The notes under the pieces: model-generated | Databases searched by the model: none | Told to the model about the DNA's origin: nothing | Seen by the model: the letters and a program-made list of their open reading frames with translations, nothing else | Shown here: piece after piece, positions 12,831 through 20,689 of the stretch | How the letters are laid out: each line of letters begins with the position of its first letter | Numbering within the stretch: the stretch's first letter is position 1 | Assembly (NCBI GenBank): GCA_040954595.2 | Contig: CM082580.2 | Location: 1,426,001 to 1,490,000 of the forward strand | DNA: 64,000 nucleotides | DNA from: Balanoglossus misakiensis | Lineage: Eukaryota > Hemichordata | Direction of reading: 5' to 3' | Program-made: the position numbers and the translations under genes

Positions 12831-15800
12831 CCACCGTCACTTTCAATATCGTCGTCACCAATGGCAGGAACCACCTGCACGCCATTAGTTCTGAGAAATG
12901 GACAAAAAATCCTAACAATGCTCATGACTTGTCCATCAGAGTTTGTCAGTCAGCTGTTAGTACAAATGTTGTAAGTTGATGTTTCATTCATAAAAGAAAA
13001 TTTATCATATATATGAATTTTAGCGTCCAACACTTAGGCTTTTTTTAACCATGAGGATATTTTGCTTTCCATTTGTTGTGTACCCATCCAATAAGGAACT
13101 TTGATGATAGTGATAAATGCGCACTTACATTATAGAAATATCAAAGCTGGGCTCATAGTCATAATCATCATCGTCACATAGGTTCATGTCTTCCTCTTTG
13201 TCTTCCTCAGAAATATCAATGCTCAACCTGGTAGTAATAAAACCAAGGAATTAATCTGAATAGTGGGACAATGCTGCTCACTAAAAATACATATAGTCAC
13301 TCATAAGCACAAAAAAGAAAGAAAACATTTCCCATGAATTTAAGTACAAGCAAATGTTCTGACACACGTGATGCATGTCATGAAACTGATTTTCCCAACA
13401 AATTTAAATTTAGTGTAACAGGAGAAAAGAAGCAATCGAAAAGGCTTGCTCAAGCAAGGGAAACATGCATGCCGTATATGACAATAGAATAAGGAAAACT
13501 TACTCAAATGGATTGATGAAAGACTCAGACAAATTTCTTGGAAATCTTACACGGCCGCTGGAGAAAAAAATGACAAAATAGGCACACATGAGACGGCAAT
13601 ATGTACTGAACTAATTTACAGCTGTGAACTAAATATAACACACATGAAAATTGAACTCTGAAACAAAGTGACAGGGGCACACAGGGACAGCAGCATCACT
13701 GCTTATTTTTACAGGTTCCTCTCTATCTTGGTTTCACACAAGTAAATTTAGGGTGCTTGGTAAACATTTGCCATTTTGCTTTCTAAGAAATATTTTCATG
13801 TTGATAGCTACACAGAATAACTTATTCACACAAGCATAAGCAAGGGAGTTAGAAATTAGTACATTTACATGTATGTAAAGCAGTCGCTCCTGCTTTTGTC
13901 CTAAAGCAGGAGATTAATGTTTATCACAAAAGGTACAAAAGAGGGGGGAAAGCCACATTTCACTATAAAAGTTTACCTAACTACAGTTTATCTTCAGATT
14001 AATAGAATCTCACACTCCCAAGGACCTGGGATCACATTTCTCACAAGAGTTGGGGATTTTCTGTCCCACACGAGCCGCAGGCTCGTGTGGGACAGAATAT
14101 CCCCGACGAGTGTGAGAAATATGATCCCAGGTCCTTGGTGTGTGAGATTCTTTTTCTCACACGGTCACAAATTAGCCAAGTTCGTTAAAAACATTGAATA
14201 AATGACTCTGGAATTGTTGTCTGGGGGCACGTTGTAGTCTCTGTGCCTGTAATACACATCGCGCCATTGGATAACATTTAGTGCGCGTAGCGACAGAACA
14301 CTTTGTTAACCAATCAGCACTCACGTCATATACAGCTTTCTATTCAGTGAGATTGTGAGAACAATTTGTTCCCACACTCTGTTCTCACACTCCCAGCGTA
14401 CGGGGAGTGTAAGAAAAGATAGTGTCATACCTTTCACTTTGTACTGGCTGTGATGGGCCTTCTGTAGATTCCATAGGTTTCTCTTGTGATGATTCTCCTA
14501 TCTCCTGAACATCTATCTCTGCAATTCCAGAGATGGAAGAAACCCTGTACAAAGAAAAAAAAGACTAAAATTTGATACATGACAAACTAGGTCTGCACAA
14601 ACGTTGTAGGTTCCAGTTCCCCCTAATCCCCCAACCAGTAAGCAGTGAAAAACCTATGTTTGCTGGATTAAAACCATAGACGTGAATGTCTTGGTCAACA
14701 CACTGAATAAATTGTATAGGATGATTTTGGTTGTTTATTGGAGGGCAAATGTCAGGTATACTTCGCCATTGTTATGTTGATTATTGTCACCTGAGAGTTT
14801 GAGCAGAGGCTTTTCCTCATACTACAGATTGTGGCTAGAAGCATTGAAATTATCATGTAATGTAAAAAAACAGTGCTTAAACACCTACCTGACTGATGAT
14901 ATTTCTGATGCAACTAATTCTTCTAAATTTTTTTCGATATCACAAAGATGGCCATTTCCTGGCGTTGATGTCATAGGAAAAGTTTGGGTGGCTTGTCCTT
15001 GATCATCACGTTGCCTATAAATTTTAAGAAACAAATATATACTTTTAGGTATTCCCATCTATCACACAGATAACTATGTGGAATGCAACATTTCATTGTT
15101 TCATTTCTATAAATTATATTACGGACACAATTACTTTTCATGAGCCATAAAAACATGTCACCTCTTTAAAACAATATACATCATGTATACTGCAAGAGCC
15201 CCATCAAATATGAAAATCTATTGTGTACTATACAAAGCTCAAAGTATCATGATCAAAATTTATTTGGTACCTAGTTTCCATAGACGGTGCAAATACTTGC
15301 AGTGTTTCTTGGCCACTTGGAGATGATGCAGGCCTGGTAAATTCTGCATCTGTTGTTGCTGTAACTTGATGTTCATAATACCTGTCCACACAAATAATAA
15401 GACACAATGAACCTTTTTTGCCTTTACAATGGCTTGTTTACGTAGCCAATTTCTGTCTTTAGAAGGGATTACACACAGCCATAATTTGCCTCAGAGGACA
15501 GGTTACAGACACGTAAGGTGAGAATAAGATAACTACGAGAAAATAGCCAAATTTTTCTTCAGTTCATATACAGCTCAAGAAATGTACACAACTGGCTATA
15601 ACAAAACGGAAGTTGTAGCAGAACAAAGAACAACCAAATTCCGCTAAAAGCATATTGTCTCGTATGTTCGATAACAGTAATACATGTAGATTGTCCGGAG
15701 GAAAAAAAAGAAAAAAAAAAAAATTGCAGTACCGTACAATTTATCTCGCATAGTCATACATTGATACAAACGGTCCAGCGTACTACATACAACTGCTGGT

Positions 15801-16203
15801 CGAGGGCGAGGTATGCGCTGGGCAAAATCACTAAGTGAAATACAACTTGAAACAGCACATTTAGAATTACATTGAGATGATGCTCGCAGTGATTCTGTGA
15901 GACACAGATTCTAAATTCATGTACACAATTCATGCCGTATCTTTGGCTATGGAGTACGTACACAGTGAATGCACGAATATGTACTTACCGGTCGATCAGT
16001 ACCTTTGCGACCTGGCGGTTCGTTTCCAATACCAAGGAGCGTTTGATTTCATTCCAACGATGAATTTCCGAGAAAATGTTTATCTGACCTACTTGTTTCA
16101 GCAATTGTTTACGTTTTTTTGCCGAAGCAGTGGTTTGTGGGCGGCCACGAGCACGTTTACGTTTACCACTGCTACTGGGAACAGACGCCAAAGCATCCGC
16201 CAT
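5059..16203 (-). CDS. Kolobok-type transposase-like gene, 11 exons, 3' truncated
   Basis: Eleven exons with GT-AG borders and consistent phases give about 580 residues. Start ATG at 16203 (context CAGTCATGG). Order of parts: a basic N-terminus with the AT-hook-like KRARGRPQ; a long acidic, Ser/Glu-rich linker with a run of 11 Asp (exon 7); a Cys/His region ending LKWECSAGHLEYEWCSQP; LFTAAAILLSGNNYAKI and QNTYNRIQKAY (exon 8); GDGRMDSPGFCAQYCTYT, KSTNMEKA and VVTDAHMQI (exon 9); IKHSHDIWHAAKNLSKK (exon 10); KPLLKWVTHIVNHFWYCC (exon 11). The D-rich blocks GDGR.DSPG and TDAH are what I recognise from Kolobok-group transposases and related uncharacterised animal proteins; the assignment is from memory of the family, not a search. 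Downstream exons expected after exon 11 are absent because the element stops at about 4795. Exon 7 needs a one-base frame correction. Probably a non-functional relic. Confidence 0.65.
5193..5346 (-). repeat. Gypsy 3' LTR
   Basis: 154 bp. Differs from the 10040-10193 copy only in the ACAAACACGCG versus ACAACCACGCG stretch. Short for a gypsy LTR. Perfect 6-bp inverted termini TGTGAT/ATCACA. Confidence 0.93.
5347..5357 (-). other. Polypurine tract of the gypsy element
   Basis: On the minus strand, AGTTGAGGAGA directly abuts the 3' LTR start TGTGATAG, where the plus-strand primer tract is expected. Confidence 0.7.
5820..8417 (-). CDS. pol: Gypsy pol: reverse transcriptase, RNase H, integrase
   Basis: 865 codons open in the window; the true start is upstream in the gag frame. 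Reverse transcriptase covers about residues 10-180, with LDMNMAFHQIEL and the catalytic NMHDDI (HDD in place of the common YxDD, seen in several gypsy clades) near residue 140. RNase H follows, with TSDASPVGVGAIL (about 287), FEREALGVKWACEKL and TDHKPLL. The integrase zinc-binding HHCC (HQGHQG...CHPCQ) is at about 500-540. The integrase core has Asp in DLAVDLLD, Asp in KSDNGPPF and Glu in NGSVERLNE. A GPY/F-like module (NFETEPYKVIQKDGG) lies near residue 780. All catalytic residues look intact. Enzymes for copying the RNA to DNA and inserting it in the host genome. Confidence 0.95.
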   Translation of the reverse strand: MLKLLKKLNELQKLGVIEKVSGPTSWVNPLVTVQKPDGDIRLCLDMRKANQAIVRERHPVPTMDETLEEISGAKVFCKLDMNMAFHQIELDEKSRDITTFSGPNSLYRYKRLVFGVNMATEKFQNLISQVLKGCEGAHNMHDDIRVVAENYEQLHARVGKVIKRFSEHGLTLNFTKCKLGDSMIFMGHLMTAQGMKLTDEKVKAIVKARTPTDKSELRSFFGLAQFCSKYVDKFATVTSPLWDLTRKDAKWKWLPKHEKVFNLIKHKLTTSPFMAYFKQGAKTRVTSDASPVGVGAILEQMQSNGSYQPVYYVSRKLTHVESRYSQFEREALGVKWACEKLQQFLLGSHFEVRTDHKPLLKVFSPNSRPPSARIERWLLYMQQFDYHITHIKGKNNYADMLSRLPVDEPSDNYCRETEDFACSVVLEAMPSAITPRDIERESAKDQSLQLVEKCITSANWSKLKSSPYWHVKDELWLYGRLIMRGNRLVVPQVLQRKILKIAHQGHQGIVRTKARLRDRVWWPGMDRDVEKLIRSCHPCQLVSARPNPEPLLPTQLPEGPWFDLAVDLLDVCDGEKLLVVTDLYSRWPEVVLLKKTDAAHVIKAMEAMFLTHGLPYCVKSDNGPPFTSAEFEGFLDYLGIDHEYSIPYWPQSNGSVERLNEIILKSVRIAKLQKKSWYKDLTHFLFEYRNTPHTVTGISPAMALMGREFRDKIPRLRIPSQTINESDWQIKMRERNNRMKMKQKFYADNRRHATSSDIREGDTVLLQQAFRQNKLTPNFETEPYKVIQKDGGALVLENSKGVKRRSTGHVKKYVEEYPEFSFQGTEWNSKHLTYEQPQRVQNGVPSCNPHIHDLSTHNNLDNLPV
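8308..9939 (-). CDS. gag: Gypsy gag with protease, frame-broken before RT
   Basis: 543 codons. The start at 9939 begins MKMSTPVTLSGLPGVAGF, about 100 nt inside the 5' LTR. An N-terminal capsid-like helical region (WERWLQEFELFV, RQKFYSA, ETVDSYVIRLKNLL) is followed by two CCHC knuckles, CFRCGRKGHMQREC (about 215) and CFRCQKPGHRAADC (about 245). A Gly/Arg-rich patch and an aspartic protease motif IDSGATCNLIG (about 355) come next. The reading then leaves frame inside the N-terminal part of RT; pol continues in the +1 frame and the two overlap at 8308-8417. The step lies at a six-base homopolymer (8397-8402). The location inside a conserved protein region argues for a one-base mutation or sequencing error rather than a normal gag/pol boundary. 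Confidence 0.92.
   Translation of the reverse strand: MKMSTPVTLSGLPGVAGFDCEGEPEALQQRWERWLQEFELFVAASGASNNAQKRALLLHMAGAGIRDIVSTKSEDETGDVTNCATLIACLDKHFQLQKNVPMARQKFYSATPTSGETVDSYVIRLKNLLKDCDFPETEKDNQIRDRVLLYISDKVLKSKLYREKNLDTTKLLQIIRSYHDKDALVLVSGTQAVSANAVNIGGKRTRAKNKMADLACFRCGRKGHMQRECRASTSGSSRNAEQKSDRCFRCQKPGHRAADCRAKWEDCPSKDSENGNSRGSGGNRSARGRGRTRGDGRGTHKVAQTTTDANADGGHADVETDEEKAYYAFNAAFRASSGKDLTDTGIQIENQHVPVIIDSGATCNLIGERQFRRLAEKRGVKVRNCNNKVFTYGSSKPLDILGKCALHVEAPTKKKCIADFIVIKADQPILLSRSTSENLDMLRVGNVNLYTINSISADNSSPILAELRRKYSEVFNGLGKLKGYKLHLHIDESVKPIAQYRRIPFNRRAKVVEKTQRASKAGSNREGFGSDLLGQPPCNSTKA
10024..10036 (-). other. Putative primer binding site of the gypsy element
   Basis: On the minus strand TGGCGACGAGGAT begins three bases after the 5' LTR, where the tRNA primer should pair. 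The leading TGG complements a tRNA CCA end. I could not assign the tRNA with confidence. Confidence 0.55.
10040..10193 (-). repeat. Gypsy 5' LTR
   Basis: 154 bp, the partner of 5193-5346 with one substitution. Followed by the target duplication ATGAT at 10194-10198. Confidence 0.93.
10452..10528 (-). CDS. Transposase-like gene, exon 10
   Basis: 77 nt, acceptor CTTATAG|G, donor AAAG|GTTAGA. Encodes DDHPDIKHSHDIWHAAKNLS and a Lys-rich end. The HDxWHxxKN block is characteristic of this transposase group. The following intron has been enlarged by the gypsy insertion. Confidence 0.75.
10680..11474. mobile_element. Non-autonomous TTAA-inserted DNA transposon, 795 bp
   Basis: Long imperfect terminal inverted repeats: the left end GATGGGTCCCTAGGATCTTT mirrors the right end AAAGATCCTAGGGACCCATC. 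Similarity extends more than 100 bp inward, through CCTTTATAGGACA, AAGGGGCT and AACTAGTT. Both ends abut TTAA (10676-10679 and 11475-11478), the presumed target duplication. The interior is richer in CpG than the surroundings; its 112-codon minus-strand frame has no recognised domain and is probably fortuitous. The termini differ from those of the host Kolobok-like element, so it is a different TTAA family. It lies in the intron between exons 9 and 10. Confidence 0.8.
11499..11735 (-). CDS. Transposase-like gene, exon 9 (catalytic core)
   Basis: 237 nt, acceptor TGTCTCAG|G, donor GATGA|GTAAGT. Encodes DGRMDSPGFCAQYCTYTVME, then MDKRETEKKSTNMEKACL and KEVVTDAHMQITALM. The Asp in DGR and in TDAH are probable catalytic acidic residues of the RNase H-like fold (inferred from family pattern). 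Confidence 0.8.
12024..12306 (-). CDS. Transposase-like gene, exon 8
   Basis: 283 nt, acceptor TTTTTTTTCAG|G after a long pyrimidine tract, donor CTGG|GTAAGT. Begins ECSAGHLEYEWCSQP, continuing the Cys/His motif of exon 7. Then come LFTAAAILLSGNNYAKINFL, a helical region with TYNRIQKAYLIPCLDEFW, and QELVLL just before the catalytic GDGR of exon 9. One of the best-supported exons. Confidence 0.75.
12591..12911 (-). CDS. Transposase-like gene, exon 7, with probable frameshift
   Basis: 321 nt, acceptor CATTGTTAG|G, donor AAGTGG|GTGAGT. The first part encodes MIFCPFLRTNGVQVV, then an Asp run from an ATG/GAT triplet repeat (12799-12830). The last part, in another frame, encodes Cys residues (VCALKSC) leading into the Cys/His motif completed by exon 8. 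The frames join only if one base is gained at an eight-T sense run (eight A on the plus strand, about 12707-12714). With that base the phase into exon 8 is exact. The alternative is an intron of under 40 nt, for which I see no good donor. Confidence 0.55.
12799..12830. repeat. ATC/GAT trinucleotide repeat
   Basis: About ten tandem ATC triplets on the plus strand inside exon 7 of the transposase-like gene, encoding part of the poly-Asp run on the minus strand. Likely to vary in length without breaking frame. Confidence 0.85.
13129..13227 (-). CDS. Transposase-like gene, exon 6
   Basis: 99 nt, acceptor ACTACCAG|G, donor ATAAT|GTAAGT. Encodes a strongly acidic segment (ISEEDKEEDMNL, then DDDDYDYEPSFDI). 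Phase fits exons 5 and 7. Confidence 0.65.
13504..13557 (-). CDS. Transposase-like gene, exon 5
   Basis: 54 nt, acceptor TTCTCCAG|C, donor TTTGA|GTAAGT. Encodes GRVRFPRNLSESFINPF plus split codons. The short length makes it less certain than its neighbours, but both splice sites and the phase fit. Confidence 0.6.
14004..14151. mobile_element. Foldback (palindromic MITE-like) sequence
   Basis: A near-perfect hairpin: AGAATCTCACAC on the left is mirrored by GTGTGTGAGATTCT on the right, and CCAAGGACCTGGGATCA by TGATCCCAGGTCCTTGG. The centre is CCCACACGAGCCGCAGGCTCGTGTGGG. The flank at 14152-14420 has more TCTCACAC/GTGTAAGA motifs and CpG-containing sequence, so the whole insertion may be about 13990-14420. 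It lies in the intron between exons 4 and 5. Family not identified. Confidence 0.7.
14431..14544 (-). CDS. Transposase-like gene, exon 4
   Basis: 114 nt, acceptor TTGTACAG|G, donor GAAAG|GTATGA. Encodes an acidic, Ser/Gln-rich linker (IAEIDVQEIGESSQEK). Open in frame with both neighbours. The low-complexity nature fits a disordered spacer. Confidence 0.65.
14889..15014 (-). CDS. Transposase-like gene, exon 3
   Basis: 126 nt, acceptor TTATAG|G, donor GTCAG|GTAGGT. Open in the phase set by exon 2. Encodes a linker ending LEELVASEISSV. No recognised domain. Confidence 0.65.
15271..15381 (-). CDS. Transposase-like gene, exon 2
   Basis: 111 nt, acceptor GGACAG|G, donor CTAG|GTACC. Phase joins exon 1 and exon 3 without a stop. 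Encodes a Thr/Ser/Pro-rich linker beginning YYEHQVTATTDAEF. Confidence 0.65.
15989..16203 (-). CDS. Transposase-like gene, exon 1 (start)
   Basis: 215 nt. Starts MADALASVPSSSGKRKRARG and ends in LIDR, the last codon being split 2+1. The donor is CG|GTAAGTAC. The segment is basic and helix-prone, with the AT-hook-like GRP, then HRWNEIKRSL and NRQVAKVLID. This resembles the N-terminal helical region usual in the family. Confidence 0.7.
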
Positions 16204-16303
16204 GACTGTCGCTACAGCTATAATTATATGTATGACGTTTCATTTTGTGTATATACCCTTGCACATGCGCACATTGGTAATGATCGAAGCCCGGCCCGCG
16301 TCC

Positions 16304-16495
16304 GCGCTCGAATAAATGGTAAAGAACGATTATTCATTTTGGTGATTTTTTTACTCTCGTGTCTACAAGCGGGATGGAACTTGTGTGTGGTCGAACGTTG
16401 ATTCACTATATATCAACATTTAAAATAACATACACAGTGTCTTGAATGAATCAAAAGTAATGGAAAAAAGGCAAAAAGAGAGAGACTTTGTCCCT
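16304..16495 (-). mobile_element. Terminal sequence (TIR side) of the Kolobok-like element
   Basis: Ends GAGAGACTTTGTCCCT, then TTAA. The whole stretch aligns with one arm of the MITEs at 162-503 and 18255-18585, sharing CATTTTGG, TTACTCTCGT, AACTTGTGTGTGGTCGAACG and GGAAAAAAGGC. It probably includes the promoter of the transposase-like gene, whose ATG is 101 bp inside this segment's inner edge. Confidence 0.75.
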
Positions 16496-16499
16496 TTAA

Positions 16500-18040
16500 G
16501 TCAAAGGCTGATATTTCTCACTGTGTGTGACCAGGGTATCATTTTAAACACAGACTGGACTTTGACTACTGTGTCCAATGGAAAAAATACATCAGCATCT
16601 ATGTCTGCAAAAAGGTGTCAAAACTGACATATCTTATCATGTATGTCATCAAACTCAAAGGATAATATCTTCATTTCATGTGACCTGCCTGGTTAAAGTT
16701 TACCGCCAACATTTCACCATGCTTTACCCACCCATGGCACAGTGTGTCAAATCCAATATTTGTTCGATGAATGAACCATGAAAGTTTCCGAATTGGTACT
16801 ACCCGAAAACTGCATGGCAAGCTAAATTTGGAATTTGGATGGGGTGGGGAGGTAAAGCTAACCTAACGTACAGTCGTTTAGATTTAACATTATGCCTGTG
16901 AGTTACATGTTAATATTTTCTGCATGTCTGTCGCGTACAATGCGTCGGTGCGGAAAAATGATCACAGGTACTATTCAGAAGAATTCCGCTGAATCATGGT
17001 GACGATGTGCATGGAAAAATCCTGATTATGATCTAACTGATAAACAATAGCATGATATTAATAAAATATACACATTAACCAATGAATGAACCATCGTGAA
17101 GATTGTGCCCCAACACTTATTTAAGCTTTTATCATTATTATACCTTTGTCATTACTAAATATATCAACAGCCCTGTACACCAAAGCTATCACCACATTTG
17201 TTAACCTTTATTACACCATTCATATGAAACCCTTCACCATCATCAACCTCTATTATATTCATTGTTTTGGCCCATTATAATCTGTGTACCCTCAATTTTA
17301 CCACAAACCATCACCACATTAGTTAACTGTTTATTAAACACTTCCACATGTGTTGCCCATTATTATACCATTGAAATTTATAAATCGATCATCATACCTA
17401 TCATACAAGCAATTGCTGATTGCTGTTAACCCTTGTGTACCACAAGCCATTATCATGAAATAGGCAACATGAATTTCACATAACACAGTTTGTCAGCTCT
17501 GAGAATATTGTTCTCAGGACCATGTCCCACGCTTAATAAAAGTGTTGTGTATGTGGTACAGTTTAGATTCCTTGTCAGATTTCCCATAACACAGTTCGTG
17601 AGCCCCGAAAAGTACCATAACACAATTCTCATGAACATTTCCCATGATCAATAAAAGTGTTGTGTGTAGCATAGTCATTTTTCCGTTTGCTGTGACATTT
17701 GTCTCCGTGTGAGAGTTTAAGTAAATGTGGAAACACGCAAATTAGGCAACATCAATATCCCGTACAGAATTCAGTGTGTTTTGTTCGCATTTTTGGTTGC
17801 CATTTTGAAAATGAACAAAGGACTTTCCATTGACCAACACCCGTATGAATACGTCCAAATTACCCAACTTTAATATTCCTTAAATAATTGGTCAGCTGTG
17901 CAAATATTTTTCACCTGACCACTTCCTTTGCTAAGCAAGAGTGTTTTTTATGTAATAATATTAATATAATATTTATAACGTATGTAGCACATTAAATCTC
18001 AATGTGCTTTAAAGTTGTCCCATGGTCATTTGATTTAGGT
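16500..18040. repeat. Interspersed repeat family B, copy 2
   Basis: Collinear with 2400-4110, starting at GTCAAAGGCTG right after the TTAA of the Kolobok-like element. It lacks the part of copy 1 around 3400-3540. It runs directly into the second A repeat, as copy 1 does into A-like sequence at about 4110, so B-A is the ancestral order. Confidence 0.75.
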
Positions 18041-18254
18041 CGTTGGACATAAATATTCCATTCAACTCCCTGGGGAGCAAACAACATCTCACCATCTTTA
18101 GAAATGTCAAATTACAGTGCTTTTGGCCACGTATTAACCTGGGGATTTACAGTTAACTTTAAATACACATGCATATGCATTTAATCCCCATGTGACTATA
18201 AAACAGTTTGTAAATGTGAATATGTCCACATTACACAACTTGAATTTTACTTAA

Positions 18255-18585
18255 AGGGACAAAGTGTCTCTCTCGCTGCCCTTTTTACCATTAATTATGT
18301 TTGATACAAGACATCGTTTATGTTGGCTGTATAGTGAATCAATGTTCGACCAAACACAACTTCCACCCCACTTGTACACACAAGAATGAAAAAACTCGCC
18401 AAAATGAATAATCGGTGTTTACCATTTATTCATTTTTGCGAGATTTTTACTCTCAGATTCTACAAACGGGATGAAAGTTGTTGGTTGAATGTTGATTCAC
18501 TATATAGCCACATGTAGAATAACATAAATGGGTTCATGTATCAAACTTAATTGAACAATGGTGGCGAAAGAGAGACTTTGCCCCT
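18255..18585. mobile_element. Palindromic MITE, Kolobok-type ends, copy 2
   Basis: 331 bp, AGGGACAAAGTGTCTCTCTC to GAGAGACTTTGCCCCT, flanked by TTAA on both sides (18251-18254 and 18586-18589). Inverted halves meet at about 18400-18430. Complete target duplication, unlike copy 1. Confidence 0.85.
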
Positions 18586-18864
18586 TTAAACAATTGGTCA
18601 GCTCTGCGAATATAGTTCACCTGACCACTTCCTTTGCTAAGTAAGAGTGTTGTTTATGTAATGATATCAATATAATATTTATTACTTATATAGCACATTA
18701 CACAATAAATCTCAATGTGCTGCTTCAAAGTGTTTCCCATGGTAATTTGACCTAGGTCGGTGGACCTAAAATATTCCATCCCACTCCATGGGGAGCAAAC
18801 AACAGCTCACATGTGCAGCTTTTATATCAGCACAGCAGACCTAAACATACTCATTACAATATCG

Positions 18865-19000
18865 GATCCACCAAATTACCTTTTCTTATGGGCGGGGAGA
18901 GGCAAGGAGATGTAAACACCACAACACCACAACCATGCCAGGGATCAAACCCTTGATTCTTTGATTATGGGTCTGATGCTCTAACGACTGGACTATGACT
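18865..19000 (-). mobile_element. tRNA-derived SINE, copy 2
   Basis: Same position within repeat A as copy 1. A-box (TAGTCCAGTCG) and B-box (GTTTGATCC) motifs are visible on the minus strand. About 16 bases of the body present in copy 1 are missing near 18915. Confidence 0.65.
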
Positions 19001-19005
19001 TTATG

Positions 19006-19955
19006 TGGCACAATGACCTTTCCATTTAGTGCCTTGTTCAGCTCTCAGTCAGGGTTTAAGCAAATATGGAAACATGCATATTAGGCTCTTTGAATTTCCA
19101 AAAATTCAGTGTGTCAGCTCCCATTTCCCAAGACCAGTTCCCGTGCTAAATAAAAGTGCTGTGTGTGGCATAATCATTTTTCCGTCTGCTGTGACATTTG
19201 TCTCCCTGTGAGAGTTTAAGTAAATGTGGAGACACGCAAATTAGGCAATCCCATATATCCCATACATAATTCAGTGTGTTTTGTTCACATTTTTGGTTTT
19301 TATTTTGAAAATGAACAAAGGAGTTTCCTATCATTGAGCAACTCACTCCATTAACAGTTGCTCGATATGCAGGCTAACTTGCTAGATCACTAAAGACTTA
19401 AAGCATGTTGAGGTTGGTGCCCCAAACCCTCTTGAAGACAACTGGTTGCTAACGATTGCCAATTAGGCAATTTGGATATTCTACACATAACACAGTTTGT
19501 CAACTTTGAGAATACTGTTCTCAATACTATTTCCCATGCTTAATAGAAGTGTTGAGTAACAGTATGTGGTAGAATGGCATTCCTATACGTTGCCTTCTTT
19601 TGCTCATTATCACGGTTTCAGTAAATTTAGAGACACGCAAGTTTAGCAGCTTGAATTTTTCATAACACAGTTTTGAGCTCCGAGAACACAGTTCTCATGA
19701 ACATTTCCCATGCTCCATAAAAGTGTTGTGTATGTCTTACAATGATCTTTCCATACGCTGCCTTGTATAGCTGCTGTTAATAATTCAAGTTAATGTGGAG
19801 ACGTATTAGGCAACATCAACGTCCCATACATAACACAGTTTGTAGGTATGAATACATCCAAAATACCCAACTTTAATTTTCCTTAAAGAATTGGTCAGCT
19901 CTGCAAATATATTTCACCTGACCACTTCCTTAGCTAAGTAAGAGTGTTGTTTATG
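19006..19955. repeat. Degenerate tandem repeat, B-related
   Basis: Units of roughly 150-190 bp carry CATTTCCCATGCT, AATAAAAGTGTTGTGT and AGTTTAAGTAAATGTGGAGAC, also seen in B at 3540-3800 and 17500-17730. No gene seen. Confidence 0.6.
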
Positions 19956-19959
19956 TAAT

Positions 19960-20595
19960 ATTATCATACATGCAACGCCTGTATTTAACACTTTCTATTG
20001 TTCTCGCCCCGAAGATATTTTACGGTATTTCACAATGTGAAAATATCGCGTCCACGTCTCGGCGTGACAGTTCACTGCGCGCGCGAGCGACACACGGGGC
20101 ATAGTGGAGAGGGGTGTTGTAAAATTCGGTTATTAGAAGCTGTAATAAAGTTTTCAAAGCTGGCGGTTTTGTCATGTTGAATGCATCATTTTTAGTTCTT
20201 CGAAATTCTCAATGCAAAATAATTGTTAACATGATATTTTGAAAGAGAACGTAGACAATTTTATTTAGAATGTGGATGTGCCCATCGTAATGAAAGCTGC
20301 CAACCCCCTTAAAATGATACTACGGCCCACACGTCATACGTCACAACATGGCTACTGCCGTGATCCCAGCGCCCGGTTCAAATTTGAAATTATTTTTCTC
20401 GGCGCATTTCTGCAAATCGTACTGTTTTATAGGTAGGCATGTATGATAAAGAGGTTATTACACGAATTTTGGTCGATAACGCGACGCATTCTCGTGATGT
20501 CTGTATTTTGACTCGTTGCGAAGCGCAACTCATCAAAATACGGACATCACTCGAATACGACGCGTTATCGACCAAAATTCGTGTAATAACCCCTA
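19960..20595. mobile_element. CpG-rich insertion with terminal foldback
   Basis: It interrupts a phrase that is continuous in repeat B (TTTATGTAATAATATTAATA). AATATTA appears on both sides and is a possible target duplication. The interior 20000-20400 is CpG-rich compared with its surroundings (for example CGCGCGCGAGCGACACACG). The right part, 20453-20592, is a near-perfect hairpin with GGTTATTACACGAATTTTGG mirrored at its end. Exact ends are uncertain; no coding sequence recognised. Confidence 0.55.
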
Positions 20596-20689
20596 AATAT
20601 TAATATAATATTTATAACTTATGTAGCACATTAAATCTCAACATGCTTTAAAGTTGTCCCATGGTAATTTGACCTAGGTCGTTGGACCT

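Larger units (their letters stand above)
4795..16495 (-). mobile_element. Kolobok-like DNA transposon, multi-exon, left end lost
   Basis: Seen: a minus-strand gene of 11 spliceable exons (5059-16203) encodes a transposase-like protein. About 290 bp upstream of its start codon lies a terminal sequence ending CTTTGTCCCT, followed by TTAA (16496-16499). The same terminal sequence forms the arms of the MITEs at 162-503 and 18255-18585. Known: Kolobok and piggyBac superfamilies insert at TTAA. Inferred: this is an intron-bearing autonomous element, now defective. Its left end is missing; at about 4795 it abuts satellite DNA and no matching left terminus is seen. Nested within it are a Ty3/gypsy element, a 795-bp TTAA element and a foldback. 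The alternative is a domesticated host gene with a TIR upstream by chance, which the shared MITE termini make less likely. Confidence 0.65.
18040..19005. repeat. Interspersed repeat family A, copy 2
   Basis: Collinear with 1-960, including satellite-like start, MITE and SINE. It keeps about 60 bp (18196-18254) left of the MITE that copy 1 has lost. Confidence 0.75.

Noticed and set aside
12669-12974. Plus-strand frame with poly-Ser
   Set aside because: It is the antisense of the poly-Asp-coding exon 7 of the minus-strand gene, which has splice sites and family resemblance.
15919-16401. Plus-strand 160-codon frame
   Set aside because: Overlaps exon 1 of the minus-strand transposase-like gene and the transposon terminus; no domain of its own.
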